IMG/VR virus record: IMGVR_UViG_3300037840_000097
Location: 1 to 62,498 of that record
DNA: 62,498 bases
Direction: 5' to 3' (one strand)
From: a virus
Positions 17,660-25,039 of this stretch are shown here, piece by piece (the first letter of the stretch is position 1; each line of letters opens with the position of its first letter). Both the position numbers and the translations under genes were made by a program. The notes under the pieces were generated by a model. That model saw nothing but the letters and a program-made list of their open reading frames with translations. It was not told where the DNA came from and searched no databases.

Positions 17660-18134
17660 CTATTTCTTCCTCTCCTGTGCTACCATTACGTACAGTAGTG
17701 AAGTACTCAATAGTGGTTCCACTATCGGTGCTCTGAGGACGTGAAGGCTGACCAAGACGCAAGCCTCTACTGTCACGTGCAAGTCTCACTGCTCGATCCA
17801 AAGCTTCAACAGTCGTCCTAAATGCTTCAGCCTTGGCTCGGATGCCACTTAACTTAGATTTCTCTTCTGGCTTGGTTTCATGTAACTCTTTCGAGATTGA
17901 ACGGCCAAGCGCAACCAATTCATCAGCTGCAATGTCATGACCTTCGGTACCTAGTTTATTGGTAATTGTGTCAACAGACTTAACAATGAAGTCTTCGCGC
18001 AATTGACGCCAATTTTCAGAAGCCATACGCCGACCAAGTTCAAGGCGAGTGCAACCATGATTGCTGCACACTGTGAGTGTGTCATGGCCTTTTTCTACAA
18101 AGTCAGCTTTAGCTTCTGTCCAATTAACTACCAT
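17634..18134 (-). CDS. putative terminase small subunit
   Basis: 166 residues, helical. The first 50 residues could fold as a helix-turn-helix (DTLTVCSNHGCTRLELGRRM), followed by a long charged coiled region and a disordered acidic tail. Small terminase subunits, which recognise the packaging site, lie two genes or fewer upstream of the large subunit. No signature motif, so the call is by position and layout. Confidence 0.55.
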   Translation of the reverse strand: MVVNWTEAKADFVEKGHDTLTVCSNHGCTRLELGRRMASENWRQLREDFIVKSVDTITNKLGTEGHDIAADELVALGRSISKELHETKPEEKSKLSGIRAKAEAFRTTVEALDRAVRLARDSRGLRLGQPSRPQSTDSGTTIEYFTTVRNGSTGEEEIVESAEGNA

Positions 18135-18283
18135 ATCACCGTTAATTGTTCTGGGTGTATTTATGAGTCCCTTGTTTAGAGGTGTTCCTGGCTGTCTTAC
18201 TCATCTATAGTTTGCAAGACACTTCGCGTAAGTAGCCGCTTCGTCACTTGAGTTTCCCCTGATGGGTGAACCAGGATACAGTG

Positions 18284-18406
18284 CTACAGGTATTCTTCTG
18301 TGCAATCACATTCTGAGCAACCGCCTGTAGCATGATCGTCTATTTCATGCTGACAGCATTCCGCTTCCTCTTCTTCAATTTCATCGTCTTCTTGATCAAA
18401 AGCCAT
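18284..18406 (-). CDS. very small acidic Cys-rich protein
   Basis: 40 residues, with AGGAG six bases before the ATG and AACACA spacer, the strong ribosome site pattern of this genome. The first half is acidic (DDEIEEEEAE), the second holds CCQHEIDDHATGGCSECDC, a possible zinc site. Function unknown. One of many small Cys-rich genes in this phage. Confidence 0.7.
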   Translation of the reverse strand: MAFDQEDDEIEEEEAECCQHEIDDHATGGCSECDCTEEYL

Positions 18407-18415
18407 TGTGTTCTC

Positions 18416-18550
18416 CTAATGCCCATTCGGGCAAGCATACTCAGTAATTGGTCTATAGTCACTTGACTTGAACACCGGCAAACACACTTCTCCACACTTC
18501 AAGCAGTGCCAGTGGTTCTCTGTATCGTCGCACGCATCACACTCAAACAT
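18416..18550 (-). CDS. Zn-ribbon-like small protein
   Basis: 44 residues from the ATG at 18550, which overlaps the upstream stop by eight bases. Cysteine pairs CDAC and CLKC and a late C form a plausible zinc ribbon (MFECDACDDTENHWHCLKCG). No enzymatic motif. Confidence 0.65.
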   Translation of the reverse strand: MFECDACDDTENHWHCLKCGEVCLPVFKSSDYRPITEYACPNGH

Positions 18551-18845
18551 CGATACCACAAATATGCTCCGGTCGCCCACACACGATACAGAAGTGATCA
18601 TCGTTATAAGGACCACATCCCTTTGCGTTGTGATCCTCATTAGCTGTAGTTGCTGCCTTCACCCCATCAGCAAACCCTTCCTGGTATTTGCCTGGTTGGA
18701 TTCTTCCTTCATTAAACCCTTCTTGAAAGGCCATAGCAACATGACGTGCAGATAACTGATAAAAATCATCAGCAAGCATCTTGGTCAAACGTGTTAGGTG
18801 TCCTTTCTTGCGGGTCTCATTCAAATAACCCTCAAACATCTTCAC
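18543..18845 (-). CDS. hypothetical protein with C-terminal CxxC
   Basis: 100 residues, helical N-terminal two-thirds (MKMFEGYLNETRKKGHLTRL; FQEGFNEGRIQPGKYQEGF) and a C-terminal cysteine cluster (GCGPY ... CIVCGRPEHICG) resembling a zinc knuckle. It overlaps its neighbours on both sides. Function unknown. Confidence 0.65.
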   Translation of the reverse strand: MKMFEGYLNETRKKGHLTRLTKMLADDFYQLSARHVAMAFQEGFNEGRIQPGKYQEGFADGVKAATTANEDHNAKGCGPYNDDHFCIVCGRPEHICGIDV

Positions 18846-19104
18846 TCTCTTCTTCCGAAGGAACTATTTGCATCTTACGATACCGCTGCACCTGTTCCAT
18901 ACTGACAATACGATTCTGCAGAGACAAGCGAGCCTGGACTAGTAACGCTGAATCATTCAGCAGTGACTTATAGCACCGATGAAACACTTCACTCAGATCA
19001 TCTTCAGACTTACCCAAGTCTGTTAGGATATACACAAGCATTTCAGCTTCTGGTACTGACAAGCCATGTGTCTCTTTGCAATCAGCGCAAAATACGTGTA
19101 TCAT
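18832..19104 (-). CDS. hypothetical helical protein with N-terminal CxxC
   Basis: 90 residues from the ATG at 19104, chosen because it makes an ATGA overlap with the DHH gene stop. It begins MIHVFCADCKETHGLSV and continues as charged helix, ending in an acidic tail. A single CxxC could bind metal only as a dimer. Function unknown. Confidence 0.65.
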   Translation of the reverse strand: MIHVFCADCKETHGLSVPEAEMLVYILTDLGKSEDDLSEVFHRCYKSLLNDSALLVQARLSLQNRIVSMEQVQRYRKMQIVPSEEESEDV

Positions 19105-19937
19105 GCTTCGTCCCAAAAATCAAAATGCTCAGCTGGTATCTGAAACCCGGCTGCATGTTTATGCCCACCACCTCCATACAGAGTAGCTATTTCTGACACA
19201 TCAATTCCTCCTTCAAGAGATCTCAGCGAATATACCCGTGCATCTGGTGTATCCCAATAGCAAGCAGCGAACAGCGTAGGATGCTCTTTGCACATCTCAT
19301 TCCCTGCATCACTCGTCATCGTAAATGGTACATTAGCGCATAGTATCCTGTACCCACCGAGATTTATATAACGCTTAGTAACTTTAAGTATTTGACGAAG
19401 ATCTTGCCAATGCTTCCTTTCAATGGCATTACCTTCGATAGACAAAGCGTTAATAGCGTTGTCTCCTTGGCTAATCAACCTATCCCACACCTCAAAATCA
19501 AAGGGATACGAAGACAACCCAGCTTGCACTGTTTTAGTTTTCGGATATTCAAATCTCCACAAGTCTCTATCTTCGATGTGCCGCAACAACCAAGGCATAG
19601 CCTTGTCTGGGAATAACTCGTCCCATGTAATTCCCACTCCTGACCGCCCCATGTCAAAGACTACTCTAGCCTCTAACTCAAGCCCACGTAAAGCCTCTTC
19701 AGCCGTTTTGTGGTGATCAAACACGTACAGTGTACCACACTCCTTGACAATCTGATCCATTTGCACTCTCGGATACGAGAAATCTACCATGTACACATCT
19801 CGCCCGGTACAATCAGGAGGTGGCTGCCCATACACTCCTTCAAACATTTCTACTTCCCCATGGAAGTATTTACGCACCACCCACGCCGCACCAAACCCAT
19901 CGAAGCAATTCCCGTGGTAAATACATAACGGCCTCAT
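19101..19937 (-). CDS. DHH/DHHA1 phosphoesterase (NrnB-like)
   Basis: 278 residues. The N-terminal YHGNCFDGFGAAW replaces the DxD metal motif in the way typical of NrnB-type proteins; the DHH motif is FDHHKTA at about 73-79; the DHHA1 end has GGGGHKHAAGF. Family members cleave short oligoribonucleotides, pApA or cyclic nucleotides using Mn. In a phage it could recycle nucleotides from degraded RNA or remove cyclic (oligo)nucleotide alarm signals of host defence; the second is inference. The gene is coupled to its neighbours by ATGA overlaps. Confidence 0.85.
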   Translation of the reverse strand: MRPLCIYHGNCFDGFGAAWVVRKYFHGEVEMFEGVYGQPPPDCTGRDVYMVDFSYPRVQMDQIVKECGTLYVFDHHKTAEEALRGLELEARVVFDMGRSGVGITWDELFPDKAMPWLLRHIEDRDLWRFEYPKTKTVQAGLSSYPFDFEVWDRLISQGDNAINALSIEGNAIERKHWQDLRQILKVTKRYINLGGYRILCANVPFTMTSDAGNEMCKEHPTLFAACYWDTPDARVYSLRSLEGGIDVSEIATLYGGGGHKHAAGFQIPAEHFDFWDEA

Positions 19938-20269
19938 GATTTACTCACCGTCATCGGCCGCAACCCAATCAAGTAGTGCTGCAATTCATGGATACTATCC
20001 AGCAGCCCACTGCGAGTATATCCAAACCCATCCGCCAAGTACTCGGCTGGCCCGATCCCCTTTTCCAAGTTCAGTACAAACATCTCCAAGGCTACTAGGA
20101 TAGGGATAAGTTGCCCCGCCGACACTTCTAGCAACTGTGAGGCTTGCGCATCTACAGGTATCCACTGCCTACATTCAGGACAGCACGAGGATTCCAAGGA
20201 TGTAGGTGCTGCGTCGATTACGTTATGTTTGCATCGACTGCAAAAGTATATTTCTGGCAATGTGCTCAA
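19934..20269 (-). CDS. Zn-ribbon protein with helical C terminus
   Basis: 111 residues. FCSRCKH and CCPECRQW make a standard N-terminal zinc ribbon (residues 9-33), followed by a helical bundle of about 75 residues with no motif. Probably a nucleic-acid or protein adaptor. ATGA overlap downstream with the DHH gene. Confidence 0.65.
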   Translation of the reverse strand: MSTLPEIYFCSRCKHNVIDAAPTSLESSCCPECRQWIPVDAQASQLLEVSAGQLIPILVALEMFVLNLEKGIGPAEYLADGFGYTRSGLLDSIHELQHYLIGLRPMTVSKS

Positions 20270-20541
20270 CTTTCTTTCAACGGTGAAGTGCTACTTCTTC
20301 GTACGGTTAACTTACGCCCATCCTCAAGCAAGACTATAAGCAAAGGAGCAACGCCAATGCTATCTTCAGGGCGAGTGGGAATCTCGAGGATAGTGGCTCT
20401 AATGGTGACCCAGAAGCTGGCTGCGATTTTTGTGGTATATTGTGGAATGCGGACTTCCACCATGTCCCCAATTTGGTAGTCATAGGGGGACCTACAAGCC
20501 GTACTTGGACCAGAGTTCGGCAATTCGTGATGCTTTTTCAT
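20266..20541 (-). CDS. hypothetical beta-rich protein
   Basis: 91 residues from the ATG at 20541, which has GGGGAGG nine bases upstream. Beta-strand-rich with YQIGDMVEVRIPQY near the start and LLIVLLEDGRKLTVRR near the end, a small-barrel appearance. Overlaps the preceding gene by 50 bases. No function assigned. Confidence 0.6.
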   Translation of the reverse strand: MKKHHELPNSGPSTACRSPYDYQIGDMVEVRIPQYTTKIAASFWVTIRATILEIPTRPEDSIGVAPLLIVLLEDGRKLTVRRSSTSPLKES

Positions 20542-20782
20542 CCGATATGTCCTCCCCGAACATTTTCTTACACACACGTTTTACCGTACCTATTTTATCC
20601 AAATCCCCACAAGCCGGGCAGATTTTCTCTCCGTTAGGACCGTAAGGACGAACCTCATCCATTTTGTGACACAGTTCGCATTGCTCATCAGCTGTTGCTC
20701 CTAGTACAACAACTTTCATACTTGGAGGTACGTGCTCACTGAGGTGTGCTTGTAAATTGTCTAGCTCTTTGCGGGTGTTCAT
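20492..20782 (-). CDS. Zn-ribbon-containing small protein
   Basis: 96 residues from the ATG at 20782 (ATGA overlap with the gene upstream). CELCHKM and CPACGDL flank a short loop, a plausible zinc ribbon; the C terminus is charged helix. Function unknown. Confidence 0.65.
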   Translation of the reverse strand: MNTRKELDNLQAHLSEHVPPSMKVVVLGATADEQCELCHKMDEVRPYGPNGEKICPACGDLDKIGTVKRVCKKMFGEDISDEKASRIAELWSKYGL

Positions 20783-21477
20783 ATGTGACAGTCCACAATG
20801 GTAATGGTGCAATCCAATGGTAATCCTTTTACCTTGGTTAGAAAAATTTCGTCCCAATTCTCAGTCTCTTCCCCTACGCTAATGCCCCACCACCCCATCT
20901 TGTTTTGAGCGACCCAGCCATCTTTATCCAGATAGGCATACGCGATTAATACTTTCGCCTTAGCAACATACTCTTCTTTCGTTGCTGGTAACACTTCGCC
21001 CCACAAATGAAACTTACGTCTATCTTCACTCATAGTTTGCAATTCGTCCCAATATTCAGATAACGCTATTTGTCTCATCACCAACATGCGATCCCAATCT
21101 AGATCTCTCAACCGTGATGTGTTTACTGGTTCAGGTTCACCCTTCTGCAGTAATCTTCCTGCGTAGCATCCACCCTCCGCATACCAATCCCACTTCGATT
21201 GTGGATTATACGTAGACCAAGTATAATACCCTTTCTCATCGTGGAAAAGTGCTCCATCCCCATCTTCTTCAGCCCACTTCTTTGTGTACGCCTCACAAAA
21301 GGAAACAGGATCAGTAATATCTGCCCCCTCTTTAGTAGTTGCAGTAATGAGGTAATGATCTGCAGCAAGGTAATCCTTATATGCTGTAACTTGTAACTCT
21401 TCCGCGTATGGTGCAAGTAACTGTTTGACATTTGGTCCGCCTGGATGCGTTACGACGCATACTGAGAAATGTGACAA
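20779..21477 (-). CDS. conserved phage/plasmid hypothetical (MSHFSV family)
   Basis: 232 residues beginning MSHFSVCVVTHPGG, with LLAPYAEEL and the characteristic YNPQSKWDWYAEGGCYAGRL segment seen in a family of hypothetical proteins widespread in phages and plasmids. The middle has many Trp and Asp. Its biochemical role is unknown to me; presence in an early accessory block suggests takeover of host metabolism. Confidence 0.75.
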   Translation of the reverse strand: MSHFSVCVVTHPGGPNVKQLLAPYAEELQVTAYKDYLAADHYLITATTKEGADITDPVSFCEAYTKKWAEEDGDGALFHDEKGYYTWSTYNPQSKWDWYAEGGCYAGRLLQKGEPEPVNTSRLRDLDWDRMLVMRQIALSEYWDELQTMSEDRRKFHLWGEVLPATKEEYVAKAKVLIAYAYLDKDGWVAQNKMGWWGISVGEETENWDEIFLTKVKGLPLDCTITIVDCHI

Positions 21478-21486
21478 TTGTATTCC

Positions 21487-21738
21487 TTAATGCTTATCAT
21501 GCAACGTACAGTGTTCTTTGTGTTCTTTGTGTTCGGCGATTACGTCGTTTGCTTGTTTGACAGCTTTCTGTGCCAGTAATGTCCAAGTTTCGTATACACT
21601 CTTAGCGTTCCTATACCACCTCTCCCGTTCCCGCGCAGAAGCGTGAAGTTGCTTCCATTCCCACCATAGTTGTAGGTTATGTAAACTCGTAGCTACAAAG
21701 AAAAGAGCTCCAAGCGCCCAGGCCCACTGAGCTATCAT
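21487..21738 (-). CDS. single-pass membrane protein
   Basis: 83 residues. One N-terminal hydrophobic segment (residues 3-22, WAWALGALFFVATSLHNLQL) is followed by a long charged helix and a His/Glu-rich tail. Topology with the coiled tail in the cytoplasm is likely. No family recognised. Confidence 0.65.
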   Translation of the reverse strand: MIAQWAWALGALFFVATSLHNLQLWWEWKQLHASARERERWYRNAKSVYETWTLLAQKAVKQANDVIAEHKEHKEHCTLHDKH

Positions 21739-22466
21739 TTAACGTGTGTCTGCAACTGCACACTCTCTCCAGCCTGCTTACCCATAGCACGACCCACGGG
21801 GTGTTGTGTATCTGTAGTCATCCGTTTCGAAAGACAGCTAGGAAACATCTTATCGAACGCATCCTTCACTTCCTTTTCTACCTGCACGACGAGCGCCGTG
21901 CTCTTCACAGTTTCCACTTTCTGAGCATCGAAGATTTCCACGAGCCGTTTCTCGATAGTCAAAGCAGCCTGCTCCAAGAAGGAGCGATAGAATTTCAGGT
22001 AATTACCCTTTGACTCCAAGGCAAACGGGTTGGAAGTGGTGTACGCGGTCCATGCAGCCTTTTTGGCGGTGAGGAGTTCCTCGACAAGCCAGTTAAACAT
22101 GCGGTGAACAACTTCGACATTCTCGGCAGAACCTACTACGAAGCAGTAATTCTCATTCTGCACGGCGATGTCACGGCAGAAATTGGTTTTACAGAGTCCA
22201 ATGAGCAAGATTCTCCGCCACAAGGTGTTGATGGTTCCGTTCTTTGCTCCCATGTCAAACTTAAACTGGTCGTATTTCGGGGCTTCACCCTTAGTATTGA
22301 GGCGTACCTCGTACATGGTGAGGTTATAGGTGAACAAGAGGCGTTGTATGGCGGCTGCGGCGGCTGATGCCTCATGGATGGTGGCTGCGGGGTCGGTGGA
22401 AAGCCGCTCTAAGGAATTGATCTTCTGTATGATTTCGTCGATGGAGGGGCCTGCTGTTGTGTTCAT
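21735..22466 (-). CDS. DUF2786-containing protein
   Basis: 243 residues. Residues 9-55 carry the DUF2786 pattern: IIQKINSLERLS, then an EAS/A-rich helix and LLFTYNLTMYEV. The rest is helical with a WRRILLIGLCKTNF stretch. The domain is common in phages and actinobacteria and its function is unknown. The ATG/stop junction with the membrane-protein gene is an ATGA overlap. Confidence 0.8.
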   Translation of the reverse strand: MNTTAGPSIDEIIQKINSLERLSTDPAATIHEASAAAAAIQRLLFTYNLTMYEVRLNTKGEAPKYDQFKFDMGAKNGTINTLWRRILLIGLCKTNFCRDIAVQNENYCFVVGSAENVEVVHRMFNWLVEELLTAKKAAWTAYTTSNPFALESKGNYLKFYRSFLEQAALTIEKRLVEIFDAQKVETVKSTALVVQVEKEVKDAFDKMFPSCLSKRMTTDTQHPVGRAMGKQAGESVQLQTHVK

Positions 22467-22490
22467 GATGATTTCTTCTCCGGGCGGGGT

Positions 22491-22856
22491 TCAGAAACCT
22501 GGAACTATGTGTTTCTCATGTAACTGCGTGAGAAGTTGCGTGTTTTCAAGGACGTATTGGATCCCGAAGCCTTTCTGCATGTGGCTGTCGTACCATTCCC
22601 ACTCGTCGTAACGCAAGGTGAGAGAGCCTGCGTTGGCTCCGTTTATGAATACTGTGAAGTGGACGTGGCTGTCTACTTGGTCGAGGCGAATTCTCATGAT
22701 CTCTTTCTGTTCTATGTGTCCGATAAACGTGATGGGTCCCCAAGATGTGTCCGTGAATGCTTGACACTTGTTGGGGTGGTTCTCTGGTAATTCGCAAAAC
22801 AAACGGGAATTCTTGTACGTGGTGCGGTGATCGCTGCGCTTGGGGCAGGTCTTCAA
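22491..22856 (-). CDS. hypothetical protein, TTG start
   Basis: 121 residues from a TTG with GAGGAG eight bases upstream. Beta-rich middle (HVHFTVFINGANAGSLTLRY) suggests a small globular domain; four or fewer Cys. A competing longer frame on the same strand lacks a protein-like composition. Function unknown. Confidence 0.65.
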   Translation of the reverse strand: MKTCPKRSDHRTTYKNSRLFCELPENHPNKCQAFTDTSWGPITFIGHIEQKEIMRIRLDQVDSHVHFTVFINGANAGSLTLRYDEWEWYDSHMQKGFGIQYVLENTQLLTQLHEKHIVPGF

Positions 22857-22969
22857 ATGTAAATCTCCTCTTCATTGAATGGAACTAGATTTTATTAAAA
22901 TTGTGCGTGGAGGCCGCCTCGCCTAATCGTACCTAGTCTTTCCAAGGCACCCCCGTCTAAGGGTAGGTA

Positions 22970-23008
22970 GTGCGAGGCCCTCGTACGTACTACTAAGGGC
23001 CTCGCACG
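22970..23008. other. perfect 12-bp hairpin
   Basis: GTGCGAGGCCCT and AGGGCCTCGCAC flank a 14-base loop between two minus-strand genes in a GC-rich stretch. No T-run. Partial forms of the arm (GTGCGAGGCCC) recur at about 23673 and 24132, so it may belong to a repeat family of this block. Confidence 0.6.
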
Positions 23009-23014
23009 TCGTGC

Positions 23015-23182
23015 CTACGGTACGTCTGTTATGTCAACGTGAACGTACCACACCCCTGGCTCTACTTCCGTCGCCTGAGCAAACGTCCCGTTTGCGTCGC
23101 ACGGATACTCGCGTCCCTCCGCCTCCACGTCAAACATACCCTGGAGACGTAGTGCGAGGGCCGTAGCCTGTTCCTTAGTCAT
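23015..23182 (-). CDS. small acidic protein, GC-rich block
   Basis: 55 residues starting MTKEQATALALRLQG, then an acidic beta-type part with GVWYVHVDITDVP at the end. Overlaps the previous gene by eight bases and has AGG eight bases before the ATG. No family recognised; the protein is well formed and ends beside the hairpin at 22970. Confidence 0.65.
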   Translation of the reverse strand: MTKEQATALALRLQGMFDVEAEGREYPCDANGTFAQATEVEPGVWYVHVDITDVP

Positions 23183-23351
23183 ACGTCATACCTACAGAGG
23201 TGCTAGTGATTAGTCCCTCCTCGTTTACACTTAGCGTTGACCCGTCGTCGAACGTGAGACTGGTTACGCCCATATCGCTCAACCATTCGTCGATAGGCAT
23301 AGTAGGCAGGTCACACCGGAGGCGACTATGCAGGGATTCCGCGAGTGTCAT
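23175..23351 (-). CDS. small hypothetical protein
   Basis: 58 residues from the ATG at 23351 (AAGGGG eight bases upstream, ATGA overlap with the preceding frame). It begins MTLAESLHSRLRCDLP and has a short beta hairpin (SLTFDDGSTLSVNEEGL). A longer frame reaching 23495 is less likely because its extra part is Arg-rich shadow sequence. Confidence 0.6.
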   Translation of the reverse strand: MTLAESLHSRLRCDLPTMPIDEWLSDMGVTSLTFDDGSTLSVNEEGLITSTSVGMTYD

Positions 23352-23479
23352 ACTAGGTGCCCCTTGCTGCAGTAGCAGTATCGCGCACGGTGCGCGACGG
23401 AGAGCGTGCGACCCTTCCGCCGCACGCGGATGGTCACGCTGGGCCAGGAGGGTAGAATCACGAAGGCAACGGTTTTCAC
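23348..23479 (-). CDS. small basic protein
   Basis: 43 residues from a GTG at 23479 preceded by GGGGG, overlapping the upstream stop as GTGA and the downstream ATG as ATGA. Strongly basic (VRRKGRTLSVAHRARYC). Function unknown. Couplings on both sides support it despite its size. Confidence 0.5.
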   Translation of the reverse strand: MKTVAFVILPSWPSVTIRVRRKGRTLSVAHRARYCYCSKGHLV

Positions 23480-23583
23480 GGTGCGACCCCCGCAAGGGCC
23501 TTGACGAAGTGTACGATCAGCGTGGCGAGCCCTACGAAGGGTACCCACGCGACGATAGCGAGAGCGAGTCCTAATAGCTTCAC
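23476..23583 (-). CDS. single-TM micropeptide
   Basis: 35 residues from a GTG at 23583 with GGAGAACACC just upstream, the same ribosome-site pattern as other genes here. Nearly the whole peptide is one hydrophobic helix (LLGLALAIVAWVPFVGLATL). GTGA overlap with the next gene. Possibly a membrane effector or holin-like peptide; function unknown. Confidence 0.55.
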   Translation of the reverse strand: MKLLGLALAIVAWVPFVGLATLIVHFVKALAGVAP

Positions 23584-23688
23584 GGTGTTCTCCACGTTCT
23601 GCTCGCGTTCCACAGCGAGCGGTGAGTAAACGGAAAGAGGGAGGAGGTGCTACGTGCGACCCCCTCCCTAGTGGTTCGTGCGAGGCCC

Positions 23689-24021
23689 CTAGGCCACCTG
23701 CGACTTGCGGACCTGAGTCGCAAGCGCGAGAGTGATATGGTTTGCCGCGTGCTTGCGGCAATCGTTGACGACGTGCGGGCCGTCCTTGCCCTTGTACGCT
23801 GGGCGACCCGCGAAGTCCGCGACGCGCGCTGCGACGTAGCCTTGCCCAATGTCCGCAGTGCTGATGCCGCTCTTGAGGAGGCCGATCAGGGTAGCGACGT
23901 AGCCGCCCTTCTTGGTGCCTGCGAGGGCCGTCTTGGCTTTGAGGGCGTTACCGGTCACGGTTTGCGCCTGCGCGATGACCTCGGCGCGCGTGAGGGGCTT
24001 GTCCGATGTTGCTTCAGCCAT
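23689..24021 (-). CDS. hypothetical protein, first gene of leftward operon
   Basis: 110 residues with AAGGAGAACACA before the ATG, an excellent site. Ala/Lys/Gly-rich helical protein with GTKKGGYVATLIGLLKSGIS; it may be nucleic-acid binding, but no motif is decisive. It is the first leftward gene after the divergent region at 24.0-25.0 kb. Confidence 0.7.
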   Translation of the reverse strand: MAEATSDKPLTRAEVIAQAQTVTGNALKAKTALAGTKKGGYVATLIGLLKSGISTADIGQGYVAARVADFAGRPAYKGKDGPHVVNDCRKHAANHITLALATQVRKSQVA

Positions 24022-24257
24022 TGTGTTCTCCTTCAGTTTTCAAGTGTGGTAGGTCGCCCGTTCCGGGTGCGACCCCCTGGCACTAGTATGCTCCTATGGG
24101 GTATATGTGTCTACGACCTAAGTAGCACCCTGCGAGGCCCGGGCACGGGTTCGTTGGTAGTGCGAAGTGCGTAGTGGCTACGTAATTGCCGGGATGTGCG
24201 GACAGCGCAGCTGAATGGGGCGGCATATGCGGGATATCGGTATATGCTTTGTATTTG

Positions 24258-24290
24258 TTGTAAATATGATGCATATCGCTTATATAAGCG
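24258..24290 (+). promoter_or_regulatory. predicted promoter with palindromic operator over the -10
   Basis: TTGTAA (24258-24263) is followed after exactly 17 bases by TATATA (24281-24286). The -10 sits inside the perfect 14-bp palindrome CGCTTATATAAGCG (24277-24290). A repressor bound there would block RNA polymerase directly. It points right, towards the 25.0-27.0 kb genes. Confidence 0.5.
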
Positions 24291-24611
24291 CGCTATGCGG
24301 GCGTCGCATATCAAGAATAGTTGAAGCATATGAAGGACATGGCGCGCCGCTACGTCGTTCTTTGATATCCTTGATGTCTTAGCGCTATATAATATACGTT
24401 GTACATTGTGCGACTTGATATTAAGATAGGATATCCGGGACATGTGCAATGTGCGTCGTGTGATGTATGTGGGGGATATGTGTAATCTAATTAAACAAGG
24501 ATAGGATGTGAGATGGTGTAGATTGGAAAATGTGTCTTGGTTGATGTGTGGCGTGGAAGGGTATGAGATATGGCGTGCGATGTGCAACGCTAGATGTGAA
24601 GCGTTATGGGC

Positions 24612-24655
24612 GAAATGTGCCCGGCGCGGTGATATGGGTGAAATGTGCCCGGCGC
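24612..24655 (+). repeat. 16-bp direct repeat, 28-bp period
   Basis: GAAATGTGCCCGGCGC occurs at 24612-24627 and 24640-24655, with GGTGATATGGGT between. The rest of the region does not repeat at this period. It may be a pair of protein-binding sites. Confidence 0.65.
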
Positions 24656-25039
24656 AACAATCTTACGAATTTTCGAATTCTACCGTGAAATCAAAATCGC
24701 ATCAGGCCGAAATCCTTTGGAAAATTTCGATCGGGTCGATTCTTCCGACACATTATTTCGTACTGTTTGGAAAAACTTTATGTAATTGAGGGGAGTCGAG
24801 TATTGCTTAAAATAACGGACGATTGGAAACTCCTATCAAGCTTAAGTTTCTTATCTTTCTATCTGACAACGTTATTCTTATGGTATTCAGACTTTCACCC
24901 CGTGCTTTGGAAAAAGTTCCAGAAGCTATTTTGTTCTCACGCCAGAATTCGAAAAGTCGTGATTTTTTTGTCTCACAAGGTACGAGATCCCGAATACGGA
25001 ATTTCCGAACGATCGCACATCGCACGAAGGACAATCTTC

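Larger units (their letters stand above)
24022..25039. promoter_or_regulatory. divergent intergenic control region
   Basis: About 1 kb separates a leftward gene (start 24021) from a rightward gene (start about 25040). Open frames here have poor composition and I regard them as chance. The stretch holds a palindrome on a predicted promoter (24258-24290), the 8-bp palindrome GGATATCC near 24427, a 16-bp direct repeat (24612-24655) and the 9-base TTTGGAAAA repeated near 24716, 24767 and 24905. It could also serve as a replication or packaging region; nothing decides this. Confidence 0.5.

Noticed and set aside
18416-18640. Longer start for the 18416 Zn-ribbon gene
   Set aside because: Extra residues overlap the 18543 gene fully in another frame; the ATG at 18550 couples to its stop.
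23647-24174. 175-codon plus-strand frame
   Set aside because: Arg-rich shadow of the minus-strand gene at 23689-24021, which has an excellent ribosome site.
24111-24587. 158-codon minus-strand frame in the divergent region
   Set aside because: Repetitive His/Tyr/Ser/Arg composition, no ribosome site and no coupling; looks like chance reading of a control region.
24767-25039. N-terminal extension of the Zn-ribbon gene starting at 25040
   Set aside because: Open but with no start signal and low-complexity hydrophobic sequence; the TTG at 25040 has a good ribosome site.
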